From the NCBI GenBank assembly GCA_905250885.1, contig CAJNOQ010000346.1:1-54007 (forward strand): a stretch of DNA of 54,007 nt, written 5' to 3'. The notes under the pieces were generated by a model. The model worked only from the letters and a program-made list of their open reading frames with translations, did not search any database and was not told the DNA's origin. Shown piece after piece: positions 25,087 through 37,049 of this stretch. Each line of letters starts with the position of its first letter. The stretch's first letter is position 1. The translations under genes were made by a program, and so were the position numbers. The DNA is from Didymodactylos carnosus. Its lineage: Eukaryota; Rotifera; Eurotatoria; Philodinida; Philodinidae.

Positions 25087-28000
25087 ATGTTTAGGTCAAT
25101 AAAATTATCTGATAACAGTAATGTTGTTCATTGTTCGTTCGAAAATCTCCAACCTGAAAATTTCAGATCAATTCAACATAGTCTCTCGAATTTGTACCAT
25201 ATCAGCAAATTTACTTCAATATCAACCGATAAATTTGAATTTATTTGTTCAAAAACCGTAGCTAATCAGATATGTGAAGAACTAGATCAACATGTGGGAA
25301 ATTGTTCCAATATCTGGTTTTGTGCAGACGCGAGTCAGTCTAGAAATAATGATGGAAAACGAAATGAGATGAGATTAAGTGGCTTTCGATGCACGTTTGG
25401 CTCTTTATTATCTACGGAAAAATTTACCATACATGACGTTATTGACTATGACGTTATGGAAGAATGGTTACTGGAAATTAAGGGCAACAACATGACACTC
25501 AACTATTTGCAAGGGAAAGGAGACAAATTAATATTTACATTGCCGATAGATCAACTGCATACGAGATTATTGGTTATCAGCAGTGAAATGTATGACGATG
25601 TGATATTTAGTTGTCAGACAGTAATGGATGTTAAACAAATATGTGATAAAATGAAAAAAAAGTAAGATTTCAAGTTCGGTAGATCTTAAGGGTACCTTCT
25701 CCTTCCTTTCTGACCAAAATTTTTTGTTTAGTAGTACAGTCTGATATAGAGAAAAGTCCAGACTATAAAATATGATCCAACGTTTTTGAAAAAGTTATGT
25801 TTTTTGAATGTTTTTATTCAAGAATCTGAAAAAAACAGATACTTTAGACTCTATCTCAGGTTTGAAGCGTTTTCAACTTCAGTTTCTGGCATAAGTAAGT
25901 TTTTAATACCCAAAACTGACTTTTTACGAAGGGTTTCGAATACCACGCGAAACATTTCGAATACCATGAGAAGCAGAATCTGAGATACAGTCTGAAATAT
26001 CTGTGGTAAATGTCTGGGCTCGATTCGCTCTTTTCTTCTACCCTTTCCAATTGGGTGAAAAAAGACGATGGGACACTAGGTATGCATCAGTTCTAGAACT
26101 GGTGTTTAGGCATCTGGGAAAACGTTTATTACTCGGTAATTAAGAGCCGCTCAGAGTTGCCGAACATCTCATTTTGTAGAGGAATGTTTACTCTACAAAA
26201 CTCACTGATTCAAAAAAATATAAGACTAACTGTGTGAAAAGTGCGTTCCGTCTAAAACAGTGGAACTGTTTCCCCAATAGTTCCTGTGTTTTTCAATACT
26301 TATATTTTCAATATGGTTAATTTCAAAAACTTTTAGACCCGTGAGTTTTCTAGAGCAAAGATTCTACAAAATGAGATGTTCCGCAACTCTGAGCGACTCT
26401 TAATTATCCCCAAACACCAGTTCTAAAACTGGTGCATACCTACGGGACACCTTAAACTAACTAGTCTCTTCCGTTAGACTTGTATTGCGATCAAAACATC
26501 TAGTATATTTTCGCATTTTGAGAAGAAATTTTTTATGAATTAACTTTAGTTTTTTTAAAAACAAACTAGAATATGCGGTGATGAAGATTGTGGTAAAATA
26601 TTATCTCGATGCAATGACTTTTACTTAACAATCAATGACAGACGTAACTTAAAAGAACTAGTCGATTATTTTGGATACCAACAGAAGTTTCAAATATTTT
26701 ATACAACGATTAATATTCAATTGTGTCCACAAATAACATCAAAAAATGATTATTTTCTACCATATGAATTTTCTTATGACGCTTCATATTCCATATACAT
26801 GTTAAATTCATTAGGCTATATGTTCGAAGATAGATATCGTATATCACTAGAATTACAGCATACAATGTTAACGATGGCACAAGAGTGCGATAAAACATTT
26901 TATCATTTATCGTTAGAAGCTTGTGAAAAATTAGAAAGCAATCATTCTTATAATTTGTTAGAAACATTTAATAAACATATTTTTTTAAAATTAAAAGAAC
27001 AAATTAATAAATTAGAGAATAGAAAACAAGATGTCTATGATATTGGAATGGTTGTTGTCACACCGGTATGTTAAATGGACAATTCAAATACGTTCCAATT
27101 TATAATGAGAATAGAAAAGATTTGTTAGACATGACTAAAAATTTCATTACTCACTTTATTATTTGATATTTAATGTTTTCATCTATTTTTCTACCTCTTT
27201 AGATGCGTGTCATTTTTAAGAAAAAAGTATTGTCGATGGGTCATCGTGCATTGAGAGAAAAAGAACTTGGTGGCAAAACAAATTTTTTACTGGTATATTT
27301 TAAAGAAGAATATCGTCAATATCTTGATTGTGATGAAAGAACAAAATCTTATTATAATAAGATTTTTGAAAATGGTATTGAATTAAATGGAGGACGATTT
27401 TATTTTTTCGGATCATCAAATAGTCAGATTCAAGATATGTCTTATTGGTTTTTTCGTTGTGCTAATTTTGATGATATTATATTGGCTAGACGAATATTAG
27501 GCAATTTTGATAAAATTGAAAATTTGGCTCTGTATATAGCTAGAATTGGATTATATTTCACAAAAACAATAACAACGGGGGTAAGTTAACTATTTTTAAA
27601 CATCATCTTGTATCCTTCTGCCATGATTTGCTTTCTCGTTCTCTCTCTAGATTGAACTTTTTTATTGTTCAAATGAGGAAGCGTTTAATATTGAAGTCAA
27701 ATCTGGTAAACCGTGTGTTATGTTGATACCTGATATTAAAAATAACGAATATTGTTTTACAGATGGTATAAATTTGGATGCATACTTTTCTGAAAATCTT
27801 ATCTAAGTTCGTTTTGGTCATTATTTAACTAGGATGCGGTTTAATGTCGAAAGGTCTAGCACATGAAATAGCTACAAGATTGAAATTATTGACGAATGAT
27901 GAGATAAAGGAACAGGTGAGTAATGTTTTATTTTTATTTTTTTCTCTGTATAAAGTCTATATTTTTATAGATTTCATTTGGACCATCAGCCTATCAAATC

Positions 28001-31000
28001 CGTTTAGCTGGTTGCAAAGGACTTCTAATTGTCGATCCAAAATCAACTATAAATGAATATTATGCCAAAATTCGTGAATCAATGAGAAAATTTGACTCCA
28101 ATAATTGGATAATAGACATTTGTGATAATGGTGTTAGCAAAGCAAGTATGCACTTACAATATAGCGCAATATTTACATCTCTACTCTTACAGTTAACTGC
28201 AGAGTGTCACTAAATAATCACTACTAATATAATTTGTATTATTTAGGACCAACTCGACTAAATAATCAGATTATAATGATATTGTCTGATCGTGGCGTAA
28301 AAAATGAAACATTTTTAAAGATTCAACGAGATTATTTTTCAAAAATTGATGCATCAACAAATAGTTACGTACGAAAGCAAACAATTCCGTATGTTTTGTA
28401 ATAAACATTATCAGTATTTATTTATTTTTCAAAAATTTATTACGCTTGTTCAGAAATGTTCTGAAGAATCAGATTCCATTACCAGATAACGAATGTCGAT
28501 ATATGTTTGGCTGTTCATTAGAATCGGCACTACAATATGGACAATGCTACATACGCTATGAAGTATTAGATAGTGACACAACAAAAAAATACGAATGTGT
28601 TAGAGGTAAACTTGTTTAATGGCTCCTTTTTCTATGAGAAATCGATCATTCTTAGAATTTGTTTTATATCTTATTCCTAGGGCGTGTTATAGTCACAAAA
28701 AATCCTTGTCCATACGCTGGTGATATACTTGAATTATGGGCTGTTGACTTAGAAGAATTAGAGTGTTTACGTGATGTTATTGTTTTTCCAGCTAAAGGTG
28801 AACGACCTCATCCGGATGAAATTGGTGGTAGTGATCTTGATGGTGATGGATACTTTGTAAGTCGTTCATGCCTTATCCCTTCTCTGTAGAGAAATATCAG
28901 TTCTCTATGTTTTAGGTTTATTGGGGAAAAGATTTAATTCTTACGAACAGAATCAAACCATTAGATTATCCACCGCCAGACAAAAAGAACCATCCCCATC
29001 CAATTATGCCGTTGGATATCGTCAAGCATATCGTATCCAGCCTTGGATCATCAGCAAGAGGCGGTAATTTCTTTTATGGAACGAAAACGAAGAATATCTG
29101 CTGGCAGCATTAAGAGTAGAAAAAAATGTTAACATTTAAACATATTCTAGAACAACAGCCGCAGCCGACGTCAGTAGTTATCCTTTAGTTTGATACCATT
29201 TTATTTGTCGCTAAAAATTATTCTTTTGAGTATTGGACATGATGTGAAATGCTGAGTATCGCACTATGGCATATTTCTTTTTTCATTCACGTTATCCTAG
29301 AGAGCTTTGTTTTTGTTTTTTTAAACTTTAACTCTCAGCTCTCCAGTCCAATTGCCACTGAAATCGGGTTACACCATTGCATCTGTACGTAAAGGTACCG
29401 AGACACTGAGCATTAGATAGCTTGTCCAAGACTATCACGCGACCGCTGTTGCCGGATTCGAACTCCGTATCTTTGAGGTATGTTGTCTGCCCAGTACACA
29501 GTGGACAATTTTGACTAAGCATATGGACATGAGTTTTGAAAGCAGCCCAAACGTATCTAAACCATTTTTCTATAGGTTTTCTATAACGCTCTTTCCAACC
29601 GAATGGTTTTCGAGTTTTAAAAAAGTTTCCCAATGGGTTTTCCAGAAACTGGATCTCTCCAAACCACTTCAAAAATTTTATCAGAATTCAAAAACCATTC
29701 CATTGGAAAGAGCATCGCGGAAAACCTATAGAAAAATATTTTAGAAGCGTTCAGGATTTTAAATCTTGACTTTTAAATTTTCGGGCAAAAAGTTCTACGT
29801 GTCAATCCCAAAATCTAAGAATTCGATAAGATTCAAAAGTATATGTCCAAAACCCAATGAATTATACGCCATTCGATGCAGTTTTTTAAGCGGATTTTGA
29901 ATATGCAATTGGTTATTGGTTCTGATGTTTCTGAACTGCGAGGACTTGATTTAACCTCAAAAACCAAGGCTTTTTAGAAAACCTCTCCCAGTGCAGGGAA
30001 GCGTTTGGGCTATTTTGGGCTAAGTGTACAGACGTATCATATAAAGAAGAATATCTCCTGAAAGTTTCAGCTTCGGTGAACATCAGGAGAATTTAGGGCC
30101 CCAACTCTGCTAAAATTACTTTTGCGAAAAATGCTTAGTCTCCGGAAAACTCTTTTTCTCCTACCAAAAACTAACTAAAATTAAAAACTTTTTTTATTAA
30201 TCGATAGCCTGGAAACTCAGCTTTCAGAGTATGTGTGTTTCATTTTTCTGAAATTCGTTCTGTTGACAGAAAGAGCAATATTTTTTAAGGGCTACACAAA
30301 CCGAGCTAAAAATTGTGGCTTACTTTTCTCGATGACCTTAGGGACTAGAGCCAAAATGTTTTCACCATTAAACAGGCCACTGATCACTGTATATGTAGAA
30401 CTCATTGAATCTCTAAAAATCTCACTTTCGTTTTTTCCCCAAATGTCCACGTTGTTGCGCACTGTGCAGTAGCCGACTGAATCATGCTGCTTTATTTTCT
30501 GGTCATTGAAATCTTCTCCTGTTCATATTTCAGAGATATTCAATTTACACTTGACAATTGCCGATTTGAACGAAGATAATTTACCATCACGAACGTGTTC
30601 TCCATTATGTATTGAACTAGCTAAACTTTTATGTACAGCGATTGACTCGTCGAAAACGGGCATAGTTATTGATATGAAATATATTCGATTACTGAAACAA
30701 AAATATAAAAAGTATCCGGATTTTATGCAGAAACAACCATCATATGAGTCACAATCAATATGTGGTATTCTATACAGATTTGGATTATTATTTAAGAAGA
30801 ATGATATGAAAGCATTAGATGAACAATTTTTCCGATTAGCACTAAATACTTCGCCACAACAACGTTGTTGTATGAATACTCCAAAACAGCAACAAAATGA
30901 AATAATGTCATTACCAACGCCGGTGAGTGAAGATTTCAAACAATTTTCTCAGTAGAACATGTATCACTGTTTTTTCGATTACTCAAAATGAATTGTAGTA

Positions 31001-33672
31001 AAAAGTAATGTGGTAGGGTTTTTTACATGCCCAAAGTGTTAGCCAAACGAGACCTTGATTTTCAGCGGTCGGACGTGTTAAGTATACGTAATAGACCACG
31101 GTGACTTTTGTGGTAACGTTTGTTTTTGAAGAAGAAACTAAATAACTGATGCAAACCGAGATATACAAAAAAGACTAGAGCTTTTAGACTAGTATCATCT
31201 CATATTAAAAAGTTCATAACTCAAGCAAAAGATATCATTAACGACATTAAAACTTCAGGATACGGTTAATTTCGTTTGCTGTACGTGATTTTAGGACTGA
31301 AAATATTGGAAATAAAGTTATTACTCAAAATGTTTCTAAGGACTTCTTTCAGAAAATTGCAAGGTTTTGTAAACTGTTTCTGTAGATTTGCTAGCAAATG
31401 GATATAGATTAGCCAGACTGTTATACACCCTGAAGTTCAAAGTTCATTTTAATGTATTTTTAGTATTTTCTTTTAAACGGATAACAGTGCAACACCAAAG
31501 TAGCTTTATCATTTCTTTTGTAGCGATCGATTACTACGGATAAAAACATTAATCAAAGTACAAAGTTATTTAACGATGACCTTAGTTCAATTATTCAATC
31601 ACCACCACCTTCAAGGATGTCGACACCAAAATCCGATATGTCACTGTCTTTATATTTGAGTGATACAGATTTAATCGATAACAAAACAAGTTTTAATCAA
31701 ACGGTTAGTTGTAGAGCTGACGTGAGCTAGTTAGAGTTCGAGCTGGAAATTTTTTCGATGGAGTCGGATCCAGGATTTTTTTGAAAGACAAGGATTCGAA
31801 CGTGAGTTTTTGTGTTTCAAGTTCGATCGATTCAAGTTCTTACATAAATCAATAGGAAAATGAACTCGGACTCAGAAACTCCCTTCCTCTCCTTCACTGA
31901 ATTCGCCCAGCTCTGGTTAGTTGAAACTTTTTGTTTTAGAGTATATAATTGTTATCGAACAGTAGTAAAAATGTGTCATATAACTTTGGATGGGAAACAT
32001 CATATATCATATTATATCTTTCTGATCGATATCTTCGTAAGGAATCCTCGTACCAATGAGATCGATGGAAAATATCGGTCATCAAAAAAAAAATTTTTTT
32101 GCTTTCACATAATTTTGTGTCACATGTAAATGACATTTTTCGGTGCTTTTATTCTTTAGAATGAATTAGACAGTTTAAATTTAAAAAGTCATTCATCATC
32201 ACAATGTACAAATAATCTTTCAACAAATCAATTTCTACTTATTGATGGTATGACGGCAACATCAACGTCCGTTCAATCCATTTGTATAATCCCATCGATA
32301 AAACCGTACTTTTATTCTCATGAGTACATTCCTCGTTTCGGCATTCAGTTGATACGTCAATTTAGACATTACGATCCGTTATCGACATTATTTTATCAAA
32401 AATTTCATGAAACATTTCTCAATAATTCACTTTATGATTATTCTGTCTATGGTAAATTGAAGATGGTCATATCGTTCGGTTATATTTATTGTTTAAAACA
32501 ACAAGAAAATTTGTCTGAATTACCGACAAATGTAGCATCATTAACAGAACAGCATTTCTTATCCTATTTAATCGATACATTTTTACCGTCAACAGTAATT
32601 ACGCAAATAAATACTCATGGAGAAAAATGTCTTCAACAAATATTTTATCAACCAAATCATAGAATTCAACGACAGGTATTTGATCTCTTCGTTTTCTTTT
32701 GTTCTCTATTTTCACTCGTTTCTGTTTGTATTAAAAAAAATTAGTGTGAAACTTGTCGCCTAATAACACGGAAGGAATTTAAGATTTTAAATGTAAGATT
32801 TCGACTTATTGCTAGCCTCATCTGTCCCTAAAATCATGTGTATAGAAAGTTGATGATTAATTAAGACTGAATATCTAGTCGATCGAATGATAATAGCAAA
32901 AATATTTTACTTATGAATAAATTTGATAGACATGTGTCACAACTTAAATTAATCAAATAGTTAACTATTATTTTTGTCCATACATAAAAACCAGTAGAAT
33001 CTGTTTTTTTCTCTATTTTAGTATGTTGTTTCAAAAATGAATTCATTGTTCTTGAGATTATCATGGTTTGATATGCAATTAAAAGTGCAAACAAACGAAA
33101 TTCACGTGTTATGTTTGAATCGATGTAATGAAATCTTACTGATATTCACAAGAGATGGCAAGCTCAAAAATATTTTCCAAAAACCGATGTTATGGTTTAA
33201 ATGTTTTCATTATAAACAAACAAATAATAATGATTTTGATTTATTGTATGAATTACGTTCATTTATTGACAATGATGAAGACGTATTTCAATCAATATTT
33301 GATTGGGATAAATCACAATTAATGACACCAACAGATCCTAGAACATTACCATTTAGAAATAACTCTGATATTACTCCAATATTATCCATGAGAGTTATTA
33401 CCAGTATATTTGAATATGGTCTTTATGAAGTACATTCAATTCATCGCAAAGAATTATTCTATTTAAATGATGATTATTACAAAATGAAATGTTCAAGAGG
33501 TTATTTTAATTGTCCAACTGAGTTAATTGAAGTACATGTAAATATGCACAAATTTCAAGAAATGACAAGTGATGATGATGATGATGATGATACAAAACAA
33601 CAATTGAATAAAGTTTGGGCAATTGGACAAGAAATTAGTCACTTTTTCGATGAAGTTGTTAGCAATATGTGA
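25087..33672 (+). CDS. RdRP: RNA-dependent RNA polymerase, RNAi type, complete 14-exon gene
   Basis: Exons: 25087-25661, 26570-27065, 27203-27580, 27651-27765, 27833-27915, 27971-28145, 28247-28388, 28454-28605, 28681-28856, 28916-29063, 30534-30922, 31524-31703, 32160-32675 and 33022-33672. All phases match and the total is 4,176 nt, or 1,391 residues. Landmarks of the eukaryotic RdRP family run in order: VVVTPMRVIF (about 353-362), FTDGCGLMSKGLA (519-531), PSAYQIRLAGCKG (554-566), FGCSLESALQYGQ (673-685), GRVIVTKNPCPYAGD (706-720), and GERPHPDEIGGSDLDGDGYF, with the metal-binding DLDGD at 757-761. LHLTIADLN and AIDSSKTG follow. This enzyme copies RNA templates to make secondary siRNA precursors in cellular RNA interference. 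Residues 944-1391 form a long C-terminal part with a Ser/Asn-rich linker and a late Asp run (about 1359-1365), which I cannot assign. The start ATG overlaps a possible acceptor (CATGTTTAG), so another 5' exon is possible. Introns 1 and 10 contain inverted-repeat elements. The frame is intact, so the gene looks functional. Confidence 0.93.
26069..26450. mobile_element. Inverted-repeat element in RdRP intron 1
   Basis: The left arm (about 26069-26215) and right arm (about 26335-26450) are inverted copies sharing AGGTATGCA, AGAACTGGTGTTT, CATCTCATTTTGTAGA and AAACTCAC in order. Each arm also has the small palindrome around AGTTCTAGAACT. A fragment of the same family appears at about 66-110. No transposase is present. 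Confidence 0.8.
29555..29748. mobile_element. Small hairpin element in RdRP intron 10
   Basis: Inverted arms of about 60 bp (29562-29622 and 29688-29748) share TTTTTCTATAGGTTTTC, GCTCTTTCCAA and AATGGTTTT. It lies in the 1.47-kb intron 29064-30533, which is much larger than most introns of this gene and so probably grew by insertion. Upstream in the same intron (about 29440-29475) is a TTCGAA-containing tract that is not a tRNA. Confidence 0.65.
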
Positions 33673-34464
33673 TCAAAGTTTAGTTTATTTCTATGCGATT
33701 CAGATTTCTAGTTTTGATATGATAATTTGATAATTCTGTGATTGTAGATAACCTTGTTTTATTTTTGAACGATTTATTATTTTTTGTTTTATTTCCCTGT
33801 GATATGAAATGCTTCCTTGACACGATTGTTGTTTTTTGTTCTAAATACTTGAAATAATAAGATGAATGTTATACACGACGAAATATTTTAGTCTACTACA
33901 ACTGATTCCACACGCAGTCTGACGAATGAACCGACACTTATCTTCTATCATACAATGTGCACAATTTATTTAAATAATAGATTCACACAAGCACAGCTAT
34001 AAGTTTCAAAAATGGATGGTATACGGGATGTTACAGAAATGTCAGCAGTGTTAAACATATGAAATACCACATTAAATCGTTCGCGTATTAAATAGCAGTT
34101 GAGTTGTCCCATGACGGGGAGGGAAGGAGAAAAAAGACGATCGTACGAATAACTTTTTTATCTGAAAAATCAATCGGTTTTAAAAATGTTGACAGAAAAT
34201 CATGATGCTAATAGGTTAACTGTGACATATGGATAACAGGCAAAGGTGACACATAGTCCTGCCTAATGTTGGTGTCGCTATGCTCTTTCTTTGTAGAGGT
34301 AGTTGATACAGAAAAATTCTTCATTCTTCTTACGGATAATTTTCATACCCACCGTACATATAGTAGTAAGAAGTGTTCCTAGCATGTAAAAAGAGGAAAA
34401 ACCTGTTTCGACTACCGATATTTGAATTATTTTTTAAATATTATAAAATGCTATTCTACACGCT
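33673..34464. other. RdRP 3' flank
   Basis: Presumed 3' UTR and spacer; no open frame or clear AATAAA close to the stop was recognised and no repeat structure was seen. Confidence 0.4.
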
Positions 34465-34729
34465 ATCCTAGTCGAGACTCCCGGCAAAACTCCCACGAGA
34501 CTCCTGTCACGGGGTCCTGCAAGATCCTGCGGGAGTCAGGTGGAACTTTCAAGGGCTTTCTCAGGACTCCCGAGGGACTTTGAGGGTTCTGAGGACTTTC
34601 GTTGAACTCCTGCAGGACTCGAAAGTTCCACAGGAGTCCTGAGAAATCCCTTGAGAGTCTCACCTGACTCCTGCAGGATCCCGTGACAGGTGTCCCGTGG
34701 GAGTTTTGCCGGGAGTCTCGGCTAGGGTA
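34465..34729. mobile_element. MITE with GACTCC-rich inverted arms
   Basis: A ~265-bp element whose ends are inverted copies: CCTAG(T/C)CGAGACTCCC continuing through CGGCAAAACTCCCACG and CCTGTCACGGG. Internal GACTCC/GGAGTC words are repeated in both orientations, and the element is much GC-richer than its surroundings. No convincing target duplication was found. It lies between the RdRP and YRDC genes. Confidence 0.82.
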
Positions 34730-35099
34730 CGACTTGATCATGGTTATTTAGGAAATATTGTCTCAATTATATATCAACTCGAAGAACAGTATTAGTACTT
34801 GTACGTCTTAGTTCCAGTGACAGGTATGTTTAAAAATCATCTGGGATGCTGGGAGACAAATCTCAGCAAAACAAGATAAAATCGAGAAGATTACGTTGAG
34901 ACGGTTATACTGTTCAGCGACCTCAAAAGTAAACATAGTTAATTGGCTGTTGATCTTACCATTCAGAAATGACGATAAATTGTAGAGGGTCTATACTGTA
35001 GTTTTCAGTTGATTTCATAGAAAATAAATATTTTTTGCCTTTTCTGTTTCTGAGTTTCGCAATGTGTTTCAATTTCTGCATCACTCAATGCTGTCATAA

Positions 35100-35873
35100 A
35101 TGATGCTGCAATATGACTACTCTTGCATTTCGTTTTTTTCATCAGTAACACTTTCCTTGAGAAGAAGCAAAACATTTTGGTTCCATCGATTTTTATCAAA
35201 TTTTGTTTACCAAAAAAGAGCTAACATGTCAAATATTATTACTCTAAATGAAGCACTATCATCCATTGATAAAATAAAAACTATTCTAGAGAATGATGGT
35301 GTTATTGCTGTTCCAACTGATACGATTTATGGTTTGGCGGCATTAGTACGAAATGAACGAGCGATAAAACGAATATACGAAATTAAAGGACGTAGTTTTT
35401 TGAAACCACTGGCCATTTCTGTTGGTACGGTCAATGACATCTCTAAATGGTCTGTACCCACAATATCCAACGAACACCTGAACGAATTACTTCCAGGACC
35501 TGTTACGTTAATGTTTCCACGTCAAACAACATTACCAGATTACTTTAATCCATCTGTTCAAAATGTAGCTGTTCGCATTCCAGATTATACCTTCATGATT
35601 GAACTAGCACAACGTCTAAATGAACCGATTGCATTGACTAGTGCAAATATATCAGATTCAATTAGTTCATTAACGATAGATGAATTTGAATCATTGTGGC
35701 CAAAAATTGATTTAATTATCGATGGTGGTTTGTTAACAAAAGACAGGACCGGTTCAACAATTGTTGATTTAAGCGTAAAACAGCAATATCACATTCAACG
35801 ATATGGCGTTGACAACGAAAGAATTATTAAATATTTGAAAAATGATTGTCATTTAACAGAGCGTAAATAGAGA
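35100..35873 (+). CDS. YRDC: Threonylcarbamoyl-AMP synthase (YRDC/Sua5 family)
   Basis: A single open frame of 256 codons without introns. It makes threonylcarbamoyl-AMP from threonine, bicarbonate and ATP, the first step toward the t6A modification at tRNA position 37. Signature motifs in order: PTDTIYGLA (about 72-80), KGRSFLKPLA (96-105), LPGPVTL, NVAVRIPD, ALTSANIS and GSTIVDL. The protein is close in length to animal YRDC and lacks the long C-terminal Sua5 domain of fungi and archaea. Two starts are possible: ATG 35100, directly after an in-frame TAA, and ATG 35226 (MSNIITL), which begins right at the conserved fold. The extra 42 N-terminal residues are rich in Ser, Arg, Phe and His and lack acidic residues apart from one Asp, which would suit a mitochondrial presequence. 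A TTTTTTTCATCAG acceptor-like site inside this segment (ending about 35146) leaves a spliced 5' end possible. An AATAAA lies about 110 bp after the stop. Confidence 0.93.
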
Positions 35874-36204
35874 TTGTGCTCATAATGAACTAGGCGTTGT
35901 GAATCTAGATATATATACGGCGTTTATATATACTAGTTTATATATACGCTAACGCTCTTCTATTACAAAGCGCTTTCCGAAAATAAATTAAGTGCTTTGT
36001 AACAAATTTCTCTTGAACTGTATTTTGTAAACCAGATCAGATCTTGTTTTTATTTACTGTTTTGACATTTTTGTGAAATAAACGATTTAAAAAAATTATG
36101 AGCTCAGAAAAACAAAATTTACATGAAAACCAAGACCCTTTTTAAAATCTTATAGCAATGTCATCAAAAGCATGTGCATGTTTGTGCATAAACTCTCGAT
36201 GTGT

Positions 36205-36530
36205 GTACTATGAATTTCATAGTATCGCAGTATCATAGTACAACTTCCATAGTTCACGCTATCATAGCTGACTACCAGGGAGCGCAGGCGGGAGGGCGGC
36301 AGCATGAGAGTGAGTTACAGGACAGCACTACACTATTTGTTCTTAGATGAATCGAATATGAAACTATAAAGCTAGTCTTGATACGATGACACTGTGAAAC
36401 TATGAAAGTGGTACTATGATACTGTGAAACTATGAAAGTCATAGTATGATGCTGTGGTACTGCGAAACTATGTATGTGCGGTGTTGCTATGATAAGTCGA
36501 TACTATGAATTCATGGTTATACTATAGACC
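36205..36530. mobile_element. MITE with CATAGTAT-rich arms
   Basis: Left end about 36206-36240 and right end about 36485-36526 are inverted relatives (left TACTATGAATTTCATAGTAT; inverted right end ACCATGAATTCATAGTATCG). Internal copies of AAACTATGAAAGT and CATAGTAT recur, and a GC-rich tract (about 36280-36303) sits in the middle. Non-coding. Confidence 0.65.
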
Positions 36531-36722
36531 TTCGCTGTATGAAATGACAGTCCTCCAGTCCAGAATTGGCAGCACCATTATTTACAGCAGAGAGAAAGTT
36601 TGACAATTATATTGAAAAGATTAGACAACGATTGCTAAGATCCAATTGCACACCGGATTGAAGATGAGAAAATCAAGATTCAAAAAGATGCTGATGTTGG
36701 AGAAGAAGATTTCGGTTCGTCC

Positions 36723-37049
36723 TTGTCGCTTTTTGCTAATAATCAAAGTACAGTTGAGAGGCCAGACCCTTTGACTGCTATCGTAGCTCGTACTTCGGCT
36801 GAGAAAACCGATCTTGCGGGTATTTCGACATCCAATCCTCAATTTTATTCAAAAACGGCTGAGAAGCAATCCGAGTCGTTCAGTGATTCTACAGATATAC
36901 CTGGTGATTGGCTAACTAAACTTGATTCAGCCTCTTCTGGCTTCTCTTTGGACCAAGAAAATCAGTTGCGGCAACTTCTCTTTCAATATTCCAACATTTT
37001 CTCGTCAAAACCAAAAATATTTTCACAGTGTTTCATTGACAGCACGCGC
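36723..37049 (+). pseudogene. Ty3/gypsy-like retrotransposon pol fragment
   Basis: An open frame of 109 codons whose second half reads SLDQENQLRQLLFQYSNIFS, matching the usual 'Q..(L)..LL..(Y/F)..(V/I)FS' segment between the protease and reverse transcriptase of Ty3/gypsy polyproteins. The following bases (about 37020-37080) look like the next part of such a protein out of frame. No reverse transcriptase or integrase core is present, so this is a truncated remnant. Confidence 0.55.

Noticed and set aside
29440-29475. Possible tRNA T-arm around CCGGATTCGAACTCCG in RdRP intron 10
   Set aside because: In neither strand do the flanks form a full 5-bp T-stem, and no acceptor or anticodon arm could be laid out.
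30523-30939. 138-codon minus-strand open frame opposite RdRP exon 11
   Set aside because: It is antisense to a well-supported coding exon and has no motif of its own.
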